Positions 37,601 to 47,728 of a stretch of 64,000 nt of DNA are shown here, piece by piece (positions within the stretch are counted from its first letter, which is position 1; every line of letters starts with the position of its first letter). Source of the stretch: Streptomyces graminofaciens (lineage in GTDB: Bacteria; Actinomycetota; Actinomycetes; Streptomycetales; Streptomycetaceae); assembly GCF_030294945.1 (NCBI RefSeq), contig NZ_AP018448.1, forward strand, positions 2,728,001 to 2,792,000, written 5' to 3'. A program made the position numbers and the translations under genes. The notes below the pieces were generated by a model. That model ran no database searches. It saw nothing but the letters and a program-made list of their open reading frames with translations, and was not told the DNA's origin.

Positions 37601-40600
37601 GCGAGGAAGAGGAGGCCCTCCTGGAGCGGGGAGAGGGGCAGGACGTCCGTGGCGCCGCGGAACCTGTCCAGTTCCTCCTGGGTGATCCGGACGAGGGGCA
37701 CGTCGGAGGCGGTGAGTCCGCCTCGTGTGTGCGCGGCCAGTTCGGCCAGGGCTCCCGTCCACGCCTCGGCGAGGGCGCGTACGTCGGTCTCCGTGAGGAC
37801 ACCGGCGGGGTAGGTCCACTCTGCGGTCAGCTCGCCGTCGCGGACGTGGGCGTCGATCTGGAGGGTGTGGGTGAGCGCGAGGCCGTCGTCGGCGAGGAGT
37901 TCCACGGCGGCCTCGCCGTCGGCGAGGTGCCAGCCGCCGAGGTCGGTCGCGTCCAGGCGGCCCAGGTAGTTGAAGGCGATCTGGGGCGTGGACAGCCCCG
38001 TGAGCCGGTCGCGCAGCAGGGCGTGGCCGCGGCCGCCGTGCGGGATCGCGCGCAGCTCCTCCTTGGTGCGCTTGATCAGGTGGGCGCCGGTCTCGGTGCC
38101 GGGGCCCAGGCGCACCGGGTGGATACGGGTGAACCAGCCGACGGTGGTGGACAGGTCCATCCCTTCCGGGAGGCGGTCGCGGCCGTGGCCCTCCAGGTCG
38201 ACCAGGACCGGTCCTTCGCCCCGGTGGCGTTGTACGGCCGCCGAGAGCGCGGCGAGCAGGATGTCGTCCGGGGTGGCCCGGTAGGCGGCGGGCAGGGTGG
38301 CCAGCAGGGTGGCGGTGAGGTCGGCCGGGACGGTGACGGTGACCGAGCGGGCGGTGCCGTGGCAGTCCCGGGCCGGGTCGAGGGGCCGGGTGCCGAGGAC
38401 GGGTTCCGGGGTGGACAACAGGTCGGTCCACAGCGGGAGTTCGTCGACGGAAGCACGGAGGTGTCCGGCCCAGCGGCGCAGCGAGGTCCCGGGCGGGGAC
38501 AGTTCGGCTCCCGCGAGCGCCTCGGCGAGGTCGGTCAGCAGGATGCGCCAGGACACGCCGTCGACGACCAGGTGGTGGAGTACGAGCAGCAGTCGACCGG
38601 ACTCGAACCACACCGCCCGCACCATCGCACCGTCGTCCGGCGACAGCGCGCGGCGTGCGGCCTCCTTCTGCCCGGCCACGTCCTCGTCCCGGGCGCGGGT
38701 CAGGCAGTCCTCGGCCCGTACGGCGCCGACGGGCCGGATGTGCCGGCCGCGCATGCGCAGGGCGTCGTGGCGGTCGAGCACCTGCTGCAGGGCGGCGGTC
38801 AGCCGGTCGTACGACAGTTCGGGCCCGGTGGCGAGGAGGAGGGACTGGGCGTAGCCGGCGGTGGGTCCGCCGCGTTCGGCGAGGCGGCGGGCCATCGGGG
38901 TGTCGGGGAGTTCCCCGACCGGGTCGTCCTCTTCCTGCGGGGCCGTCGGTGCCGTCGTGGCCACGAGGGCGAGCCGCGCGACCGTCGGGTGGTCGAAGAC
39001 GTCCTGGGGAGTGAGGTGGAGGCCCTGGCGGCGGGCGCGGCTGACGAGCTGGATGGTGTGGATGCTGTCCGCGCCGAGGGCGAACAGGTCGTCGTCCACG
39101 CCCAGTTCGGGGCGGCCGAGGAGTGCGGCGGCGAGGGTGTGCAGGGTGCGCTCGGTGGCGGTCGCGGGGGCGCGTCCGCTCACCGGCCGGGCCGGGGCGG
39201 GCAGGGCTCGGCGGTCGACCTTGCCGTTGGGGGTCACCGGGATCGACGGCAGGACGAACACGGTCACCGGCACCATGTGGGCGGGCAGCCGTTCCGCGAG
39301 GTGGGCCCGGGGGTCGGTCTCCGGGGTGCCGGTGACGTAGCCGACGAGTTGCCGGGCGCCCGTGGCGGAGTCGTGGACGAGGACCACGGCCTGTTCGACG
39401 CCGGGCACCGACGCCAGGACGGTCTCGACCTCGGCGGGTTCTACGCGCTGACCGTTGATCTTGATCTGGTCGTCGGCGCGTCCGACGAACTCCAGGGCGC
39501 CGTCGGCGCGGCGGCGCACCATGTCGCCGGTGCGGTACATACGGGTGCCGGCCGGGCCGTGGGGGTCGGCGACGAACCGCTCGGCGGTCTGCGCGGGCCG
39601 GTCCAGGTAACCGCGCGCGAGCTGGACGCCCGCGAGGTACAGCTCGCCGGTGACGCCGTCCGGTACCGGCCGCAGGGCCGGGTCGAGTACGTAGGCGCGG
39701 GAGTTGTGGGTGGGCGTGCCGATGGTGACGGGCTCGCCGGGCGCGCAGGCGTGGGAGGTGGCGGTCACCGAGAACTCGGTGGGGCCGTAGGAGTTGTGCA
39801 GCTGGGCGCCGCACTCGCGGTGGAAGCGGTCGGCGAGCCCGGCGGGCAGCGCCTCGCCGCCGCAGCTGACCATGCGCAGGGAGGCGGTCGGTATGTACTC
39901 GTCGAGGAAGGGACCGAGCATGGCCGGGACGAAGTGGATGACGGTGACGTGCTCGTCTCGGACCAGCCGGGCCAGATAGGCCGGGTCGCGGTGACCGTCG
40001 GGGCGGGCGACGACGAGGGTCGCGCCCCGGGTGAGGGTCCAGAACACCTCCCACACCGACACGTCGAAGCCGACGGGCGTCTTGTGCACGACCCGGTCCG
40101 CCGGGGTGAGCCGGTACTCGTCCTGCATCCAGGCGAGCATGTTGCTGATGCCGGCATGGGTGACGACGGTGCCCTTGGGGCGGCCGGTGGTGCCCGAGGT
40201 GTGGATGACGTACGCGGCGTTGTCCCCCCGCAGGGCGACGCCGGGGTTCGTGTCGGGCTCGCCCTCGCCGAGGGAGCGCACGCTGTCCTCGTCGAGCACG
40301 AACGTCACGCGGGAGTCGGCGACGATGTACGCGACGCGGTCGGCCGGGTAGCCGGTGTCGACGGGCACGTACGCGGCGCCGGTCTTCAGCACCGCCCACA
40401 GCGCGACGACCAGGTCGAGCGAGCGGGGCAGCTTCACGGCCACCCGCGACTCCGGTCCCACGCCCCGCCCGCGCAGGGCGTGCGCGAGACGGTTCACCCG
40501 GGCGTTGAGTTCGCCGTACGTCAGCCGCTCGCCCTCGAAGGCGACGGCCTCGGCGGCCGGGTCCTGGGCCTCGAAGAGGTCCACCAGTGAGCGCGGGTCG

Positions 40601-41964
40601 GTCGCGTGCCCGGTGTCGTTGCGGGCGTGGAAGCGCTCCCGCTCCGTGTCGTCGAGCAGGTCGAGGGCGCCGATGGGCAGGTCGGGGTGCTCGGTGGCGG
40701 CGGTGAGGAGGCGGGTGTAGCGGTCGCGGTGGGCAGCGGCCGTCTCGGGGGTGAAGCGGCCGGGGTGGGCGTTGACGGTCAGCTCGATGCCGTCGCCCGC
40801 CTCGGGGTCGCCGAACGCGTGCAGGGCGAGGTCGCGGACCGGGCCGGAGGCCAGCTGATGCGCCTCGGCTTCGGCGGGGCCGAACGGCAGGCGGGCGGCG
40901 GCGAAGGAGAGGACGTTCACGGACGGGCCGCTCAGGGTGCCCGGGTGGGCCGAGGCCGAGAGATCGCGGCGCAACTCGTCGTGCGGGTAGCGCTGGTGGC
41001 GGCTCGCCTCGGCCAGACGGGCGGCGACGCGGTCCAGCAGTTCGGCGAACGTGGTGGAGCCGTCGACGCGGATCCGCAGCGGGATGTCGTTGACGAGCAT
41101 GGCGGGCGTCGCCAGGGCCTGCGGACTGAGCCGGGCGGCCATGAAGACGCGGACGAGGACGTCGTGGGCGCCGGTGACACGGTGGGTGTGCGCGGCCATG
41201 GCGGCGATCACCGGCAGGGACCAGCGGGACCCGGTGAGACCGCGCACACGCAGCGCGGTCTCCTCGGGCAGCCGGAGATTCGCGCCGGGCAGGCTGGGCG
41301 CGAGTCCCGTGGCTCCGGAGCCCAGCTCGGTGGACTCGGGCAGGTCGGCGAACTCCCGCTGCCAGTAGGCGCCGTCGCGCTCGTGTCGGGCGGAGCCGAG
41401 GTGGGCGTTCTCCTCGGCCAGGACCTCGCTGAGGGTGCCGAAGCCGCTCGCGGGCGGCTGCTCGCCCGCCGCGAGGGCCGTGTAGACCTCCAGCAGGCGG
41501 CGGCAGTGCATGACCTGGCCGTAGCCGTCGAGGAGGATGTGGTGGTAGCGGAAGTGGAACCAGTGCCGGTCGGGGCCGAGCCGCAGCAGGGTGTGCCGGA
41601 ACAACCGGTCGCCCATGACCGGGACGGGCCTGGCCTGGTCGGCGTCGATCCAGGCCCGGGCGGCCTCGGCCGGATCAGCCTCGCCGCTCAGGTCGACGTA
41701 CTCCAACTCCCCGGTGACGGACGGGTCGACCGTCTGCCGGACCGTCTCCCCGTCGTCGTGGAAGCGGACCCGCAGCGCCTCGGTCTCGGCCACGGCCCGC
41801 TCCACGGCATGGGCGAGCAGGGCGCGGTCCACCTGTGCGGGGACGTCGTAGTAGATGCCGCAGGTGTACATGGGGCTGTCGGGGGCGAGGCGCTGGGCGA
41901 CCCACACGCCGTGCTGGGCCGCCGAGAGCGGCAGGCCCGGGTTCGTCGAGGCGGCGTCGTTCAT
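25603..41964 (-). CDS. Five-module nonribosomal peptide synthetase, C-A-T-E / C-T / C-A-T / C-A-T / C-A-T-R
   Basis: A 5,453-residue megasynthase. Approximate residues: C1 1-440 (HHILLDG, acyl-accepting), A1 455-920, T1 930-1000 (LGADS, type that precedes E), E 1015-1425 (HHLVVDG), C2 1435-1850 (HHLLVDG), T2 1870-1940 (LGGTS) with no A domain between, C3 1960-2390, A3 2410-2880, T3 2890-2960, C4 2985-3420, A4 3445-3930, T4 3940-4010, C5 4040-4470, A5 4485-4960, T5 4965-5035, terminal reductase 5085-5453 ([14 protein letters not shown]). Ten-residue codes I read: A1 DVWHVCSVTK (Ser-like start), A3 DVWHVSAVDK (Ser-like), A4 DLTKVGEIGK (Asn), A5 DMTKVGEVGK (Asn-like). The first residue should become D. 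ATG 41964 follows the ACP stop by two bases. Confidence 0.93.
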   Translation of the reverse strand: MNDAASTNPGLPLSAAQHGVWVAQRLAPDSPMYTCGIYYDVPAQVDRALLAHAVERAVAETEALRVRFHDDGETVRQTVDPSVTGELEYVDLSGEADPAEAARAWIDADQARPVPVMGDRLFRHTLLRLGPDRHWFHFRYHHILLDGYGQVMHCRRLLEVYTALAAGEQPPASGFGTLSEVLAEENAHLGSARHERDGAYWQREFADLPESTELGSGATGLAPSLPGANLRLPEETALRVRGLTGSRWSLPVIAAMAAHTHRVTGAHDVLVRVFMAARLSPQALATPAMLVNDIPLRIRVDGSTTFAELLDRVAARLAEASRHQRYPHDELRRDLSASAHPGTLSGPSVNVLSFAAARLPFGPAEAEAHQLASGPVRDLALHAFGDPEAGDGIELTVNAHPGRFTPETAAAHRDRYTRLLTAATEHPDLPIGALDLLDDTERERFHARNDTGHATDPRSLVDLFEAQDPAAEAVAFEGERLTYGELNARVNRLAHALRGRGVGPESRVAVKLPRSLDLVVALWAVLKTGAAYVPVDTGYPADRVAYIVADSRVTFVLDEDSVRSLGEGEPDTNPGVALRGDNAAYVIHTSGTTGRPKGTVVTHAGISNMLAWMQDEYRLTPADRVVHKTPVGFDVSVWEVFWTLTRGATLVVARPDGHRDPAYLARLVRDEHVTVIHFVPAMLGPFLDEYIPTASLRMVSCGGEALPAGLADRFHRECGAQLHNSYGPTEFSVTATSHACAPGEPVTIGTPTHNSRAYVLDPALRPVPDGVTGELYLAGVQLARGYLDRPAQTAERFVADPHGPAGTRMYRTGDMVRRRADGALEFVGRADDQIKINGQRVEPAEVETVLASVPGVEQAVVLVHDSATGARQLVGYVTGTPETDPRAHLAERLPAHMVPVTVFVLPSIPVTPNGKVDRRALPAPARPVSGRAPATATERTLHTLAAALLGRPELGVDDDLFALGADSIHTIQLVSRARRQGLHLTPQDVFDHPTVARLALVATTAPTAPQEEDDPVGELPDTPMARRLAERGGPTAGYAQSLLLATGPELSYDRLTAALQQVLDRHDALRMRGRHIRPVGAVRAEDCLTRARDEDVAGQKEAARRALSPDDGAMVRAVWFESGRLLLVLHHLVVDGVSWRILLTDLAEALAGAELSPPGTSLRRWAGHLRASVDELPLWTDLLSTPEPVLGTRPLDPARDCHGTARSVTVTVPADLTATLLATLPAAYRATPDDILLAALSAAVQRHRGEGPVLVDLEGHGRDRLPEGMDLSTTVGWFTRIHPVRLGPGTETGAHLIKRTKEELRAIPHGGRGHALLRDRLTGLSTPQIAFNYLGRLDATDLGGWHLADGEAAVELLADDGLALTHTLQIDAHVRDGELTAEWTYPAGVLTETDVRALAEAWTGALAELAAHTRGGLTASDVPLVRITQEELDRFRGATDVLPLSPLQEGLLFLALYEPDDPYVGQLVLDIDGGFDRDRMKAAAAALLHRHPNLRAGFRTRPTGAPVQVVPADVKVAWKEEREGTGLEEFLARDRARGFSVVRPPLIRFTALGDRLVVTHHHLLVDGWSLPLLVRELFTLYGGGELPPAPAYRDYLAWLAEQDLDASAEAVRERLAGLAAPTLIAPAGHTPEGYGSHEVVLPDALTDAVTSVARAHGLTLNTVFQGLWALLLGGLTGRDDVVFGATLSGRPPELPGVESTIGPFINTLPARVRIERDEPLAALLARLQREQQALRPHQHASLAKVTRSSGFESLFDTIIFFENYPTTDGIEAGGLCLAHADLVERTHYTVSLYVFPGERLRLLWGYRSSVLGPEAMTRLADRLTELLGEAVAGLDVPVGELTAVSEEDRLLIMGDRATDLPNGREITGPGRAGVPRTPQEEILCGIVAEVLGVEEVGVEDEFFALGGTSILMIRLVHRVRDEFGVDLSLRDVFAAPTVAGVAERLSDIGPQAKRITADERPARVPLSFAQERMWFLQRLQSGSGSYNVPIQIRLTGPLDADALGAALADLVARHEALRTLYREDDEGPHQVVLPPDTPFAMEVVRDAGPTPDLAVSAGRPFDLARDLPMRATLYPTGPDTHVLLFVVHHIATDGASLRPLTEDLSAAYRARLGGSAPDFPELSVQYADFAVWQRDTLAGDLPRQIDYWKQNLDGLPPEVTFPGDRPRPAVATHRGDHVEFSVAPELYQRVLDLAGRTRSTPYMILQAAVSTLLSRLGAGEDIPLGGIIADRPDSVLDDVVGVFINTLVYRVDTSGDPRFEDLLDRVRETGLAAYAHQGVPFERLVEELNPERSRSRAAFFQVMLAWLDLTEARIDLPGVTAEPGPVTSGTSKFDVHFDCHVEGDGLLCRLEYTTDLYDRRTAESFAARFVRVLECVTADPALRLSEVDVLGADDRALVLTGWNDTAVAFDGEGSAVELFEACAARNPDAEAVRFEGEGVTYGEFNARVNRLAHALRERGVGPESRVAVMLPRSVDLMVALWAVLKSGAAYVPIDTGYPADRIAYILADSGARLLISDRDADGFERIAPDAEGPAENPEVTAHGDNAAYVIYTSGSTGRPKGTVNTYAGMANRLWWMQRDHRLTEGERVLQSTPVSFDVSVWEVFWTLMYGGTLVVARPDGHRDPLYLERLMREESVAVVHLSASMLGAYLAETRLPDSVRLVVSGDEALPAELVRRFHDDANAVLLNAYGPTEAAVDVTAWAAPADTETVLIGGPIANTRAYVLDATLAPVAPGVPGELYVEGVQLARGYLDRPALTAERFVASPYGPPGARMYRTGDVARWTADGELEYLGRADNQVKLRGFRVELGEIEDAMADHPAVAQAAAAVHGQWLVGYVVPAAPVDVDDLRDRLTARLPEYMVPAQIVTLDVLPLTPNGKLDRKALPVPDLAHTAGRGPRTPQEEILCGLFAEVLRVPEVSIDDDFFALGGHSLLVTRLASRIRAALDVDIELSVLFEATTVAKLASRLTGSGPRRSGVTAQPREGRLPLSYAQERLWFLHRFEGPSPTYNLPVALRLTGDLDVAALTAALDDLAGRHEALRTVFAEDGSGPYQVVLPSVPPLSILRTDEDALDERLAEAVRTPFDLTAQPPLRATLFDLGAGEHVLLLVLHHIAGDGASMAPLARDLATAYAARTRGAEPDWAQLPLQYADFAVWQRQELGETDNPDSALSRQLDHWRTTLTGLPEQMELPFDRPRPAVPTHRGDTVPFAVEPEVHEALVRLAREHHTTVFMVVHAALATLLHRLGAGDDIVIGSPVAGRTDDALTPLIGYFANNLVLRTDLTGDPDFTEVLRRVRAADLAAYAHQDVPFERVVEAVNPARSTARHPLFQTGLNFNNADQQAALDLAVDLPGLTARVQRVASPAAKFDLSFFLTERPEGGVHGILEFATDLFDRDSAARIAERFTRLLTAVIAEPGRPVREFDVVDADERRLLLTEWNTTGHEVPAQTLTDLIEAQAARTPDEAAVVFGTTELSYAELDARANRLARHLIDLGAGPERYVAVLMPVSEDIPVTLLAALKTGAGYLPLDPAHPADRLAFMLADIAPVAVVTTAELAATVGSLTEAPVVLTDDPAIAERPSGPLTAVIRRPEHAAFVIFTSGSTGRPKAVVVEHRSLVAYLAWATHEYESLRRRVLVHSPVSFDLTATGMFGPLISGGTVELVRWTASGPDPDAAVTQPDFVKATPSHLHLLGVVPEEYSPGGQLVLGGESLLGDVLDAWRTRHPGVTVLNEYGPTETTIGCSLFRIDPGDPVPPGVITIGTPAWNTQMYVLDALLRPAPVGTAGELYVAGDLVTRGYHGRPGLTAGRFVASPFGPPGSRMYRTGDLARWTAAGRLEFVSRVDDQVKIRGFRIELGEVEAVLTAQPGIDAAAVVVREDTPGDKRLVAYVVPEQGHPADRAALRAAAARALPDYMVPAAFVVLDTLPLTANGKIARKALPAPDLTAEGSGRPPAEGMERRVADVFAEVLGVPEVGADDDFFRLGGHSLLVARLVNRIRTDLGAELSIREAFEHATVAGLAELLSGRPTQTSFRPPLVRRERPERVPLSAAQRRMWFLDRLEGPSQTYTIPVVLRMTGTLDRDALRDAFGDLVRRHEVLRTVIAEGPQGPHQVVVDTEPRFAIRSCDPADFDAGVADAARMPFSLDHQPPVRAVLFTDGEREHVLLLLLHHIAGDGTSMRPLAEDLSTAYAARLAGRAPDWAPLPLQYADYALWERELPADRLDFWTRELAGIPDQTELPADRPRPAVASQRGGTVPFTVPAGLRGRVDALGRDRGASAFMVLHATLVTLLNRLGAGDDIVIGTPVEGRPDTALEDLVGLFANTLVLRADTSGDPTFEELLDRVRAADVAAYDHTDVPFEQLVEALNPARSRARHPLFQAMLTANQEAIAPTLPGLEVTFGDVHGDHAKFDLSLTLTESAEGGWSGQVEYASDLFDRATAESVATRYLRLLEEVTADPARPLHALPLLTPAERDDVLVRRGGTARQLPQMSLPEMFEAQAARTPHAVAVVAEGRDGADGTEFSDGTKLTYEELNRRANRLARHLITLGAGPETVVAVVLPRRPEVIVALLAVLKTGAAYLPIDPANPQARIDALVADAGARIVLDEETSPAALDHLPDSDLGLPVHPHHAAYLIYTSGSTGRPKGVVVEHGSLAAYLTEAAAMYPAASGESLVHTSLAFDMPVTTLFTPLITGGRVRFGELDEDTPTPDLLKVTPSHLRLLESLPDRVSDTRNLVIGGEALDGTALQAWRERHPKAVVINEYGPTEATVGCVVHRLEPDDDLGAGPVPIGRPIAGARVYVLDDHLQPVPDGVWGELYLAGTGLARGYAGRPGQSAERFVADPYGPPGTRMYRVGDRARWNRAGVLEYAGRVDDQVKIRGYRIEPGEIETALTALDGVARAAVIAREDRPGDQRLVAYFVAETPLVAEELKARLATVLPAHLVPSAFVEVDAIPLNANGKLDRRALPAPPDTAAGTGRAPRTEREALLCGLFAEVLGVPEVSADDDFFALGGHSLLAVRLAGRIGETLAVRFSLSALLEAPTPAGLASHLTEGGPHASSWVPDSEAELSPALRFTSGTSPVGPPEVPHADPHAGGPQEVLLTGATGFVGAFLLAELLHRTSARVHCLVRARTDAEAGERLTGALRRYGIDLGPTPDDPRLNVVRGDLAAVDLGLEPADWARLRERVDTIVHSGAQVHHLSPYTRLKPANVEGTRTLLRLAAEGRPKAFHHLSTLGVFGLGQDSRLVTEDSPIDGEKHPFGNGYVASKWVADRLVERAFERGAVGGIHRLGRIWAHTSTGAVSPDDMFSRLLTSCAALGCHPVGPDLEETLLPVDVLARAVAGLILTGTGTARVHHLHHPRRVGAGVFMSGYDRMRGTVSEAVPLTVWLHRLRRASERGQDLPILPYQAYLEEHARNAPEPQRPTLEFENDRTLQRLRDLAVAIPDIDEAAISRYWDFVER

Positions 41965-41966
41965 GG

Positions 41967-42251
41967 TCAGACCTGCTTCTCGCTCGCCGGTGCCGCTGCC
42001 GGCTGCCCGCCGACCAGCTCGGACAGGACCGTGCCCAGCGCGTCGACCGTCGGGTGGTCCCAGGTCAGCGCGTCGTCGACGGTCACCTCGAACTCGTCCT
42101 CGATGTCGGCGGTGATGGCCAGCGCCGTCAGCGAGTCCAGGCCGTAGTCGGCCAGCGGGACGGTCGTGTCGATGTCTTCCGGCGAACGGCGCAGGTAGGT
42201 CGCCACGCGCTCCGTCAACCAGGTGTGCACGTCTCGGTTGCCAGCGGTCAT
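41967..42251 (-). CDS. Acyl carrier protein for the lipid starter
   Basis: A 94-residue free-standing [11 protein letters not shown] carries the Ser that takes phosphopantetheine, and the surrounding [18 protein letters not shown] and [14 protein letters not shown] are typical ACP helices. It is the likely carrier of the fatty acid activated by the FAAL and dehydrogenated by the two acyl-CoA-dehydrogenase-like enzymes, then handed to C1. The stop is separated by two bases from the NRPS start, so the two are translated in tandem. A weak GA-rich site (AAGAAAGAG) precedes the ATG. A 176-base gap separates it from the upstream gene. Confidence 0.93.
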   Translation of the reverse strand: MTAGNRDVHTWLTERVATYLRRSPEDIDTTVPLADYGLDSLTALAITADIEDEFEVTVDDALTWDHPTVDALGTVLSELVGGQPAAAPASEKQV

Positions 42252-42427
42252 GGGGGGGTTCTCTTTCTTGAGCGGAGGGAGAGAAAGGAGGCCGGAGCGC
42301 GGAGCAGCGGCGGGGTCGGATGCTCGTCGGACGGGCGCCGCCCGTCACGGGTGAGGGTTGTCCGACGGCCTACGGCGTACGGCTTTCGGATGGTGGGCGA
42401 ACCTCTGGCGGTGTCGCCGGCCGGTTC

Positions 42428-44149
42428 TCACACGGCGAGCGGTCTCCCGGTCAGGCCGAAGGAGCGACCGGTGTCCCGGCGGTCCAGGAGTTCGGCGAAG
42501 AGCGTGTCCTCGACCTGGGCGGGCAGTGGGCCCGGCCGGTGCGGGCCCGGCGCCGAGCGGCACAGGGCCGCGCGCAGCCAGGCGGGGTCGGCCAGGAAGC
42601 TCTCCGGCCTGGCGTGCCGCCACACCTGCGCGCAGGCGGTGCGGGACAGGACGCGCACATACCGGGTGACCAGGTCGTAGTGCTCGGGGCGGGCGTCGAC
42701 ACCGAGTTCCACCGGCGACAACTGTCCGCACACGGCAGCCAGTTCCGCCAGTTCGGCGTGGTCGCCCCGGAGCATCGCGCGTAGGTCGTCGTGCTCGGGT
42801 GCCCAGGGCGCGTCGGCCAGGGCGTGGAGGGAGCCCATGACCGGGTCGCGGCCCGCGGCGTGCAGGGCCAGCCGGTCGTACCGCAGGGGCGGCAGCGGCT
42901 CGGCGAGCGCGAACAGGTCGTCCGGCGCCTCGGTGCCGGGGCGGGCCCAGGTGCGGCGGGCCAGCAGGGGCAGCTGGGGCAGCAGGCTCATCTGACAGGC
43001 GGCCCGCGCGATGTGCCCGAAGCCGACGGGAGCGAGGTCGCGCAGCAGCTTCTGGAACAGCGCGGTCGGGCCCTCGCGCAGATAGAAGTGGGCGCCGAGG
43101 AGTTCCGCGAGCCGGTCCATGGCCTCCAGCAGCAGCCGGGACACCTCGAACTTGACCGCGGAGGCGTACACGCTCGCCGAGCCGGGCACCACGTGCAGCG
43201 CACGGGCGCCGACCGCGCCGAGCGCCTCGGCACGCAGCAGGTCGGCGAAGACACCGGCCAGCACCGAACGGACGTGCGGGAGGGCGGTGGCCGGGCCGCC
43301 ATAGAGCCGACGCCGTGTCAGGTGGTCCACACTGATGCGCAGTCCGGTGTCGAGGATGCCGCTGGCCATCGCGGGCAGGACCGTGCGGGTGATCTGGAGC
43401 GCCTTCAGCGCGGTCTCCAGGCCGGAGCCCCGCGGGCCGAGGACCGCGGAGGCGGGCACGGGCAGTTCGTCGAAGCGCAGGCCGCCGAGCTGGACTCCCC
43501 GCATCCCGACGGTACCGAAGCGCGGTAGATCGGTCAGGCGCGCGGGGTCGGCATTCGCGCGGTCGACGAGGACCAGGGAGTGGCTGCGCGGACCGGGCCG
43601 GGGATCGGTACGCGCGAGGACCACCATGGCGTCGGCGCGCGCGATGTTGGTGACGACCTCCTTGCGGCCGCTCAGCCGCAGCAGGCCGTCGGCCTCGGCA
43701 GTCGCGGCGGCGGCGGTGAATTCCGTGCCCGCCATGTCGTTGCCGTGGGCCAGTTCGTGGAAGGCGATGGCGATACGCCGGCCGTCCAGGAGCAGCCGGG
43801 CGGCATGCCCGGTCTGCTGTTCGTCGCCCGCGGTCCACAGGGTGACTCCGGCGATGAGAGAGCTGGCCCCGTAGCCGAGACCGAGCGCGGGGTCGCGTCG
43901 GTAGAGCGCACGCATGACCTCGGCGAGGTGGTCGGCCCGCTCCAGCCGGCCGCCCAGCCAGGGGGGTACGAACTCGGCGTTCAGCCCGTAGGAGTCCAGC
44001 AGTGACTCTCCGGCGGAGAGCATCTCCGCACGCTCGTCGGCGGCGAGGATCGCGGTCGCACCGGTGGGATTGGCCGGATCGGAGAGGCTGCCGAGCAAGC
44101 GCTCCAGTTCGTCGGCGCGCTTGGGTGCGAGGCCGGTCGTGTCGGTCAT
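42428..44149 (-). CDS. Acyl-CoA dehydrogenase-like enzyme, second of pair (lipid tail desaturation)
   Basis: A 573-residue flavin enzyme of the acyl-CoA dehydrogenase superfamily, longer than the ~380-residue beta-oxidation type. The N-terminal helical domain is followed by the middle beta domain (FHELAHGNDMAGTEFTA, LSGRKEVVTNIARADAMVVL) and the C-terminal helical domain (LETALKALQITRTVLPAM, YGGPATALPHVRSVL). Pairs of such enzymes act on the ACP-bound tail in ramoplanin and enduracidin clusters to give a 2,4-diene. The ATG at 44149 overlaps the previous stop (ATGA) and has GGGGAGGTG upstream; an ATG at 44164 is less likely. Confidence 0.88.
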   Translation of the reverse strand: MTDTTGLAPKRADELERLLGSLSDPANPTGATAILAADERAEMLSAGESLLDSYGLNAEFVPPWLGGRLERADHLAEVMRALYRRDPALGLGYGASSLIAGVTLWTAGDEQQTGHAARLLLDGRRIAIAFHELAHGNDMAGTEFTAAAATAEADGLLRLSGRKEVVTNIARADAMVVLARTDPRPGPRSHSLVLVDRANADPARLTDLPRFGTVGMRGVQLGGLRFDELPVPASAVLGPRGSGLETALKALQITRTVLPAMASGILDTGLRISVDHLTRRRLYGGPATALPHVRSVLAGVFADLLRAEALGAVGARALHVVPGSASVYASAVKFEVSRLLLEAMDRLAELLGAHFYLREGPTALFQKLLRDLAPVGFGHIARAACQMSLLPQLPLLARRTWARPGTEAPDDLFALAEPLPPLRYDRLALHAAGRDPVMGSLHALADAPWAPEHDDLRAMLRGDHAELAELAAVCGQLSPVELGVDARPEHYDLVTRYVRVLSRTACAQVWRHARPESFLADPAWLRAALCRSAPGPHRPGPLPAQVEDTLFAELLDRRDTGRSFGLTGRPLAV

Positions 44150-45837
44150 ACGGCACCTCCCCACAGGGTGAACTCCCGTGCGGGCGTGTCGAGTACGACG
44201 TCGGCCAGCGCGCCGAACACGTCACTGTCGTCCTCGCCGAGCAGGGAGGTCAGGGAGGTCAGGCAGGCCCGCAGCCACAGACCGTCGGTGCCGAGCCGTC
44301 CCGTGCGCAGCGGCGGGTTCTCCAGCCACAGCAACAGGCAGGCGGCAGCGGCGTAGGCGCGCTCGTAGCGCTCGGCAAGGCCGAAGGCCGTGCTGGGCAG
44401 TCCGCCCGTCATCGGCACGAAGTCCGCCGAATCCCGCTCCAGCAGGGCGAGTTCGGCGAGTATCCGGGCCATGAGCGGGCCCGCCTCCGATGGCCCTTCC
44501 TCCTCCATGCGTGCCGCCGTGTCCGGCAGCGTCTGTACGGCGCTGCATCCCGTGACGGACAGCAGCGTCAGCCGGTCGCGGTCGAACGGGGGCAGGGGCG
44601 CGGTGAGGTCGGCGGCGGCCCGCAGGCCTTCGGTGTCGGCCCGGTCGCGGCTCAACTGGCGTGCCAGGCGCGGCATCTGGTTGAGGAGTGCCGCGCGGTT
44701 GACGACCGTGCTGCCGTCGAAGATCGCGCAGATGCGGTGGTCGCGTTCCAGCTTGGCGAAACCGCCGCCGGGCGGCGAGGTGAGAAAACCGCGTACGCCC
44801 AGCAGTTCGCCGAGCGAGCCGAGCGTCTCCTGGGTCAGTGTCGGGACGTACGCCTTGGTGAGCGCCGATATCGTGCTCAGTTCCCCGGGCAGGGTGTGCA
44901 CCGAGCGGGCGGAGAGCGCACTCACCGCCTCGGCGGTCAGCGCGGCGGCGGCCGCCCGGCCGAGGATGCGGCGTACGTGCGGGACGTCGGCGAGACGGCG
45001 GCCGTACAGTTCGCGTCCGGTGGCGAAGTCCCGGGCCAGCCGCAGGGCGTGGTCGGCGGCGCCGAGGGAGAGCGCCGTGCACGCGACGCGGGTGAGCTGG
45101 AGCGCCTTGAGGACCACCGGGATCCCGTCGCCCTCCTCGCCGACGAGGGCGTCGGCGGGCACTGGGGCCCCGTCGAGGGCGAAGCCGCTGATGTCGGCGC
45201 CGCGGATGCCGTGCGTACGGACCTTCGGCAGGTTCCGCCAGGCGCCCTCGGGCAGCCGGCGCTTGTCCACGAGGAAGAGGCTGAAGCCGCGTCCGCCGCC
45301 CGCCGGGTCGGTGCGGGCCAGGACGCAGGCGAGGGTGGAGCGGGTGGCGTTGTTGATGAGCCACTTCTCGCCGGTGAGCCGCCAGCCGCCACCCACCGCG
45401 TCCGCGTCTGCGTCTGCGTCCACACGCGCGTCCGTCTCGGCCACCGCGGCGAACTCGCTCGCGAGCAGGTCTGCGCCATGGTCACGCTCGGTCAGCCCCC
45501 AGCAGACGGCCTCGCCGCCGCGTACGCGCTCGGCGAGCCGGGCGGCCTGCTCCGGGGTGCCGGCCACCCATACCGGGGCGGTCCCCAGGAACGTCTTGCC
45601 GTGCGCGATGGCCACGGTCAGATCACGGCGGGCGACCGTGCGCAGCAGCTGTACCGTCTCGCTGAAGTCGCCGTCAGGGGACAGGACGTAGTGGGCGGGC
45701 ATCCCCGCGTCGTCGAGGAGGCGGACAGCGCTGCCGGGGAACTCCTCCAGGGTGTCGAGCCCGGCGAGCGCGTCGGGCGAGAAGGCGTCGCTCTCGTGGG
45801 CGGCGAGCAGGGTCTCCAGGTCGGCCGTGGTGGTCAT
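44146..45837 (-). CDS. Acyl-CoA dehydrogenase-like enzyme, first of pair (lipid tail desaturation)
   Basis: A 563-residue flavin enzyme related to its downstream neighbour but clearly diverged. WGLTERDHGADLLASEF and GEKWLINNATRSTLACVLART are the middle-domain FAD motifs. LKALQLTRVACTALSLG and YGRRLADVPHVRRILG belong to the C-terminal domain, and IFDGSTVVNRAALLNQ replaces the usual YEGTxEIxR segment. It should introduce a double bond into the ACP- or CoA-bound fatty acid. The ATG at 45837 shares bases with the FAAL stop (ATGA), and its own stop overlaps the next start in the same way, so FAAL and both dehydrogenases are tightly coupled. Confidence 0.9.
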   Translation of the reverse strand: MTTTADLETLLAAHESDAFSPDALAGLDTLEEFPGSAVRLLDDAGMPAHYVLSPDGDFSETVQLLRTVARRDLTVAIAHGKTFLGTAPVWVAGTPEQAARLAERVRGGEAVCWGLTERDHGADLLASEFAAVAETDARVDADADADAVGGGWRLTGEKWLINNATRSTLACVLARTDPAGGGRGFSLFLVDKRRLPEGAWRNLPKVRTHGIRGADISGFALDGAPVPADALVGEEGDGIPVVLKALQLTRVACTALSLGAADHALRLARDFATGRELYGRRLADVPHVRRILGRAAAAALTAEAVSALSARSVHTLPGELSTISALTKAYVPTLTQETLGSLGELLGVRGFLTSPPGGGFAKLERDHRICAIFDGSTVVNRAALLNQMPRLARQLSRDRADTEGLRAAADLTAPLPPFDRDRLTLLSVTGCSAVQTLPDTAARMEEEGPSEAGPLMARILAELALLERDSADFVPMTGGLPSTAFGLAERYERAYAAAACLLLWLENPPLRTGRLGTDGLWLRACLTSLTSLLGEDDSDVFGALADVVLDTPAREFTLWGGAV

Positions 45838-47588
45838 CGCGCGGTCACCCGCCGGTGTTCGGCCAGGGCCGCGGTGAGCAGCTGGTCCTCGCCGAGGTGG
45901 AGGGTGTCCAGTTCTCCGGCGAGGTAGAGGGCGCGCATCGCCGAGCGCTGCACCTTGCCGCTCGTGGTCCGCCGGACGCCGCCGGGCCGCACCAGGGCGA
46001 CCGCCGCGACGGGGACGCCGAACTCCCGGGCCACGGTCTGCTTCATGTCGACGGCGATCTCGCTCAGCCGCTCGGCACCCCAGTGCGCGCGGATCTCGTG
46101 GACGGCGACGATCGCAGGAGCGGTGTCCGGCCCGTCGTCGTCCCCGACCATGAAGACGGCCCCGTGCATGCCCCCCAACTCTTCGTGCTGGCAACGCAGT
46201 TCGTACTCGATGTCCGCAGGGTGCAGATTGCGCCCGTGCAGGATGAGGACGTCCTTGCACCGGCCCGTGATGTAGACGTCACCGTCGAGCAGACCGCCGA
46301 GGTCACCCGTGCGCAGGAACGGCCCGCGTCCGTCGTCGGTGTGTGCCCGGAACGTGGCGTCGGTGGCCCGCTCGTTCTCCCAGTAGCCCGCGGTGACGCA
46401 CGGGCCGCTGAGCCAGATCTCGCCGATGCGGCCGTCGGGCTGGGCCTCCCCGGTGTCGGGGTCGACGATCAGCACGTCGGACCCGGTCGGCGCCCCGCAT
46501 CCGACGAGCACACGGGACGGTTCCGTGCCCTCGGCCGGCCGCAGCACACGGTTCTCCAGCGCCGAGGCGTCGACGGTGGTACGCAGGGGTGCCCGCCCGG
46601 TGGTGGCCGAGGCCATCAGAGTCGCCTCGGCCAGGCCGTACACGGGTATGAGCGCGTCGGGCCGCAGTCCCGCGGCGGCGAACCTCTCGGTGAAGGCGGT
46701 GACCACGTCGGCGCGGACCGGTTCCGAGCCGTCGGCGGCCTTGACCCGGGACAGGTCGAGGGTGGCGAGCTGTTCGTCGGTGACCCGCCGGACACACAGT
46801 TCGTAGCCGAAGTCGGGCGCGGCGGTGAATCCGACGTCACAGGCGTCCAGCATCCGCAGCCAGTGGTACGGGCGGCGCAGGAAGGACATGGGGTCCATCT
46901 GGACGTACCCGTTGCCGGACAGGAGGCCGGGCAGCATCAGGCCGATCAGCCCCATGTCGTGGTATAGGGGGATCCAGCCGCCGTACGTCGTGCCGCTGTC
47001 GTTCCCGAACGCGTCCACCATCCGCTCGACGTTGGCGACCAGATTGCCGTGGGTGACCATGACGCCCTTGGGGTCGCCGGTCGATCCCGAGGTGTACTGG
47101 AGCAGTGCCAGGGTGTCGGGCGACACCTCGGGAGCGGTCCAGGCGTCCGGGTCTCCGTCACCGGCGTCGGTCGTGTGGCAGACCACCCCGACGATGCCCT
47201 CCTCGGCGACCCACTTCGCCACGTCCGGCAGATCGCTCTGCTGGGTCAGGACGACATTCACCCCCGCGTCGCGGGCGATGGCGGCGAGTCTGCGGCGCTC
47301 GTGCCGGTAGCGGCCCGGCAGCGGGGCGGGCACGGCGATGACGCCGGCGTAGACGCAGGCGGAGAAGGCGGTCGTGAATTCGATCCCCGGAGAATAGAGG
47401 AGAAGCACCCGCTCTCCTGGGGAGAATCTCTCCTGGAGCCAGGATGCGATACGCCGTGAATGCTGATCGAGTTCCGCACGACTGCGCACCGTGCAGCTGA
47501 TCTCACTGAATTCGGAAACGAAGGTCACAGCAGGCTGCTGCGGATTACGCGCTGCCTGTTCCCTCAGCGTCGTGAGTAATTCTGGCAC
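45834..47588 (-). CDS. Fatty acyl-AMP ligase (FAAL), lipid starter activation
   Basis: A 584-residue adenylate-forming enzyme of the FAAL class, which loads fatty acids on carrier proteins rather than CoA. YTSGSTGDPKGVMVTHGNL is the P-loop, GWIPLYHDMGLIG and FLRRPYHWLRML are FAAL-type motifs, LAEATLM follows, and RTGDLGGLLDGDVYITGRCKD leads to the hinge. The GTG start at 47588 (MPELLTTLREQAARNP) is my choice. A TTG at 47639 is possible, but the extra codons have poor third-position GC. Codon 4 is TTA, so translation should need the bldA tRNA. First gene of the minus arm, divergent from the exporter. Confidence 0.93.
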   Translation of the reverse strand: MPELLTTLREQAARNPQQPAVTFVSEFSEISCTVRSRAELDQHSRRIASWLQERFSPGERVLLLYSPGIEFTTAFSACVYAGVIAVPAPLPGRYRHERRRLAAIARDAGVNVVLTQQSDLPDVAKWVAEEGIVGVVCHTTDAGDGDPDAWTAPEVSPDTLALLQYTSGSTGDPKGVMVTHGNLVANVERMVDAFGNDSGTTYGGWIPLYHDMGLIGLMLPGLLSGNGYVQMDPMSFLRRPYHWLRMLDACDVGFTAAPDFGYELCVRRVTDEQLATLDLSRVKAADGSEPVRADVVTAFTERFAAAGLRPDALIPVYGLAEATLMASATTGRAPLRTTVDASALENRVLRPAEGTEPSRVLVGCGAPTGSDVLIVDPDTGEAQPDGRIGEIWLSGPCVTAGYWENERATDATFRAHTDDGRGPFLRTGDLGGLLDGDVYITGRCKDVLILHGRNLHPADIEYELRCQHEELGGMHGAVFMVGDDDGPDTAPAIVAVHEIRAHWGAERLSEIAVDMKQTVAREFGVPVAAVALVRPGGVRRTTSGKVQRSAMRALYLAGELDTLHLGEDQLLTAALAEHRRVTAR

Positions 47589-47728
47589 AACAGGAACCGT
47601 ACGTGATCTTGGTTCCCGAACCCGTAGTGAAAGCTTCAAGCAAACCTAAAGCAAGGCCATCGAACGCACAAGAAACCTTGACGCTTCCATGATCGACCAG
47701 GGTCGGAGGCAAGGCGTAGAACGGATCC
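47589..47728. promoter_or_regulatory. Divergent promoter region of the lipopeptide cluster
   Basis: These 140 bases separate the FAAL and exporter genes and must start both arms. TAGAAC at 47717-47722 lies seven bases before the GTG of the exporter gene, which would give a leaderless transcript. GGAGG at 47705-47709 is too far (19 bases) to be its ribosome binding site. TTGACG at 47678-47683 is a possible -35-like hexamer. The segment is visibly less GC-rich than its surroundings. No clear operator palindrome was seen. Confidence 0.45.
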
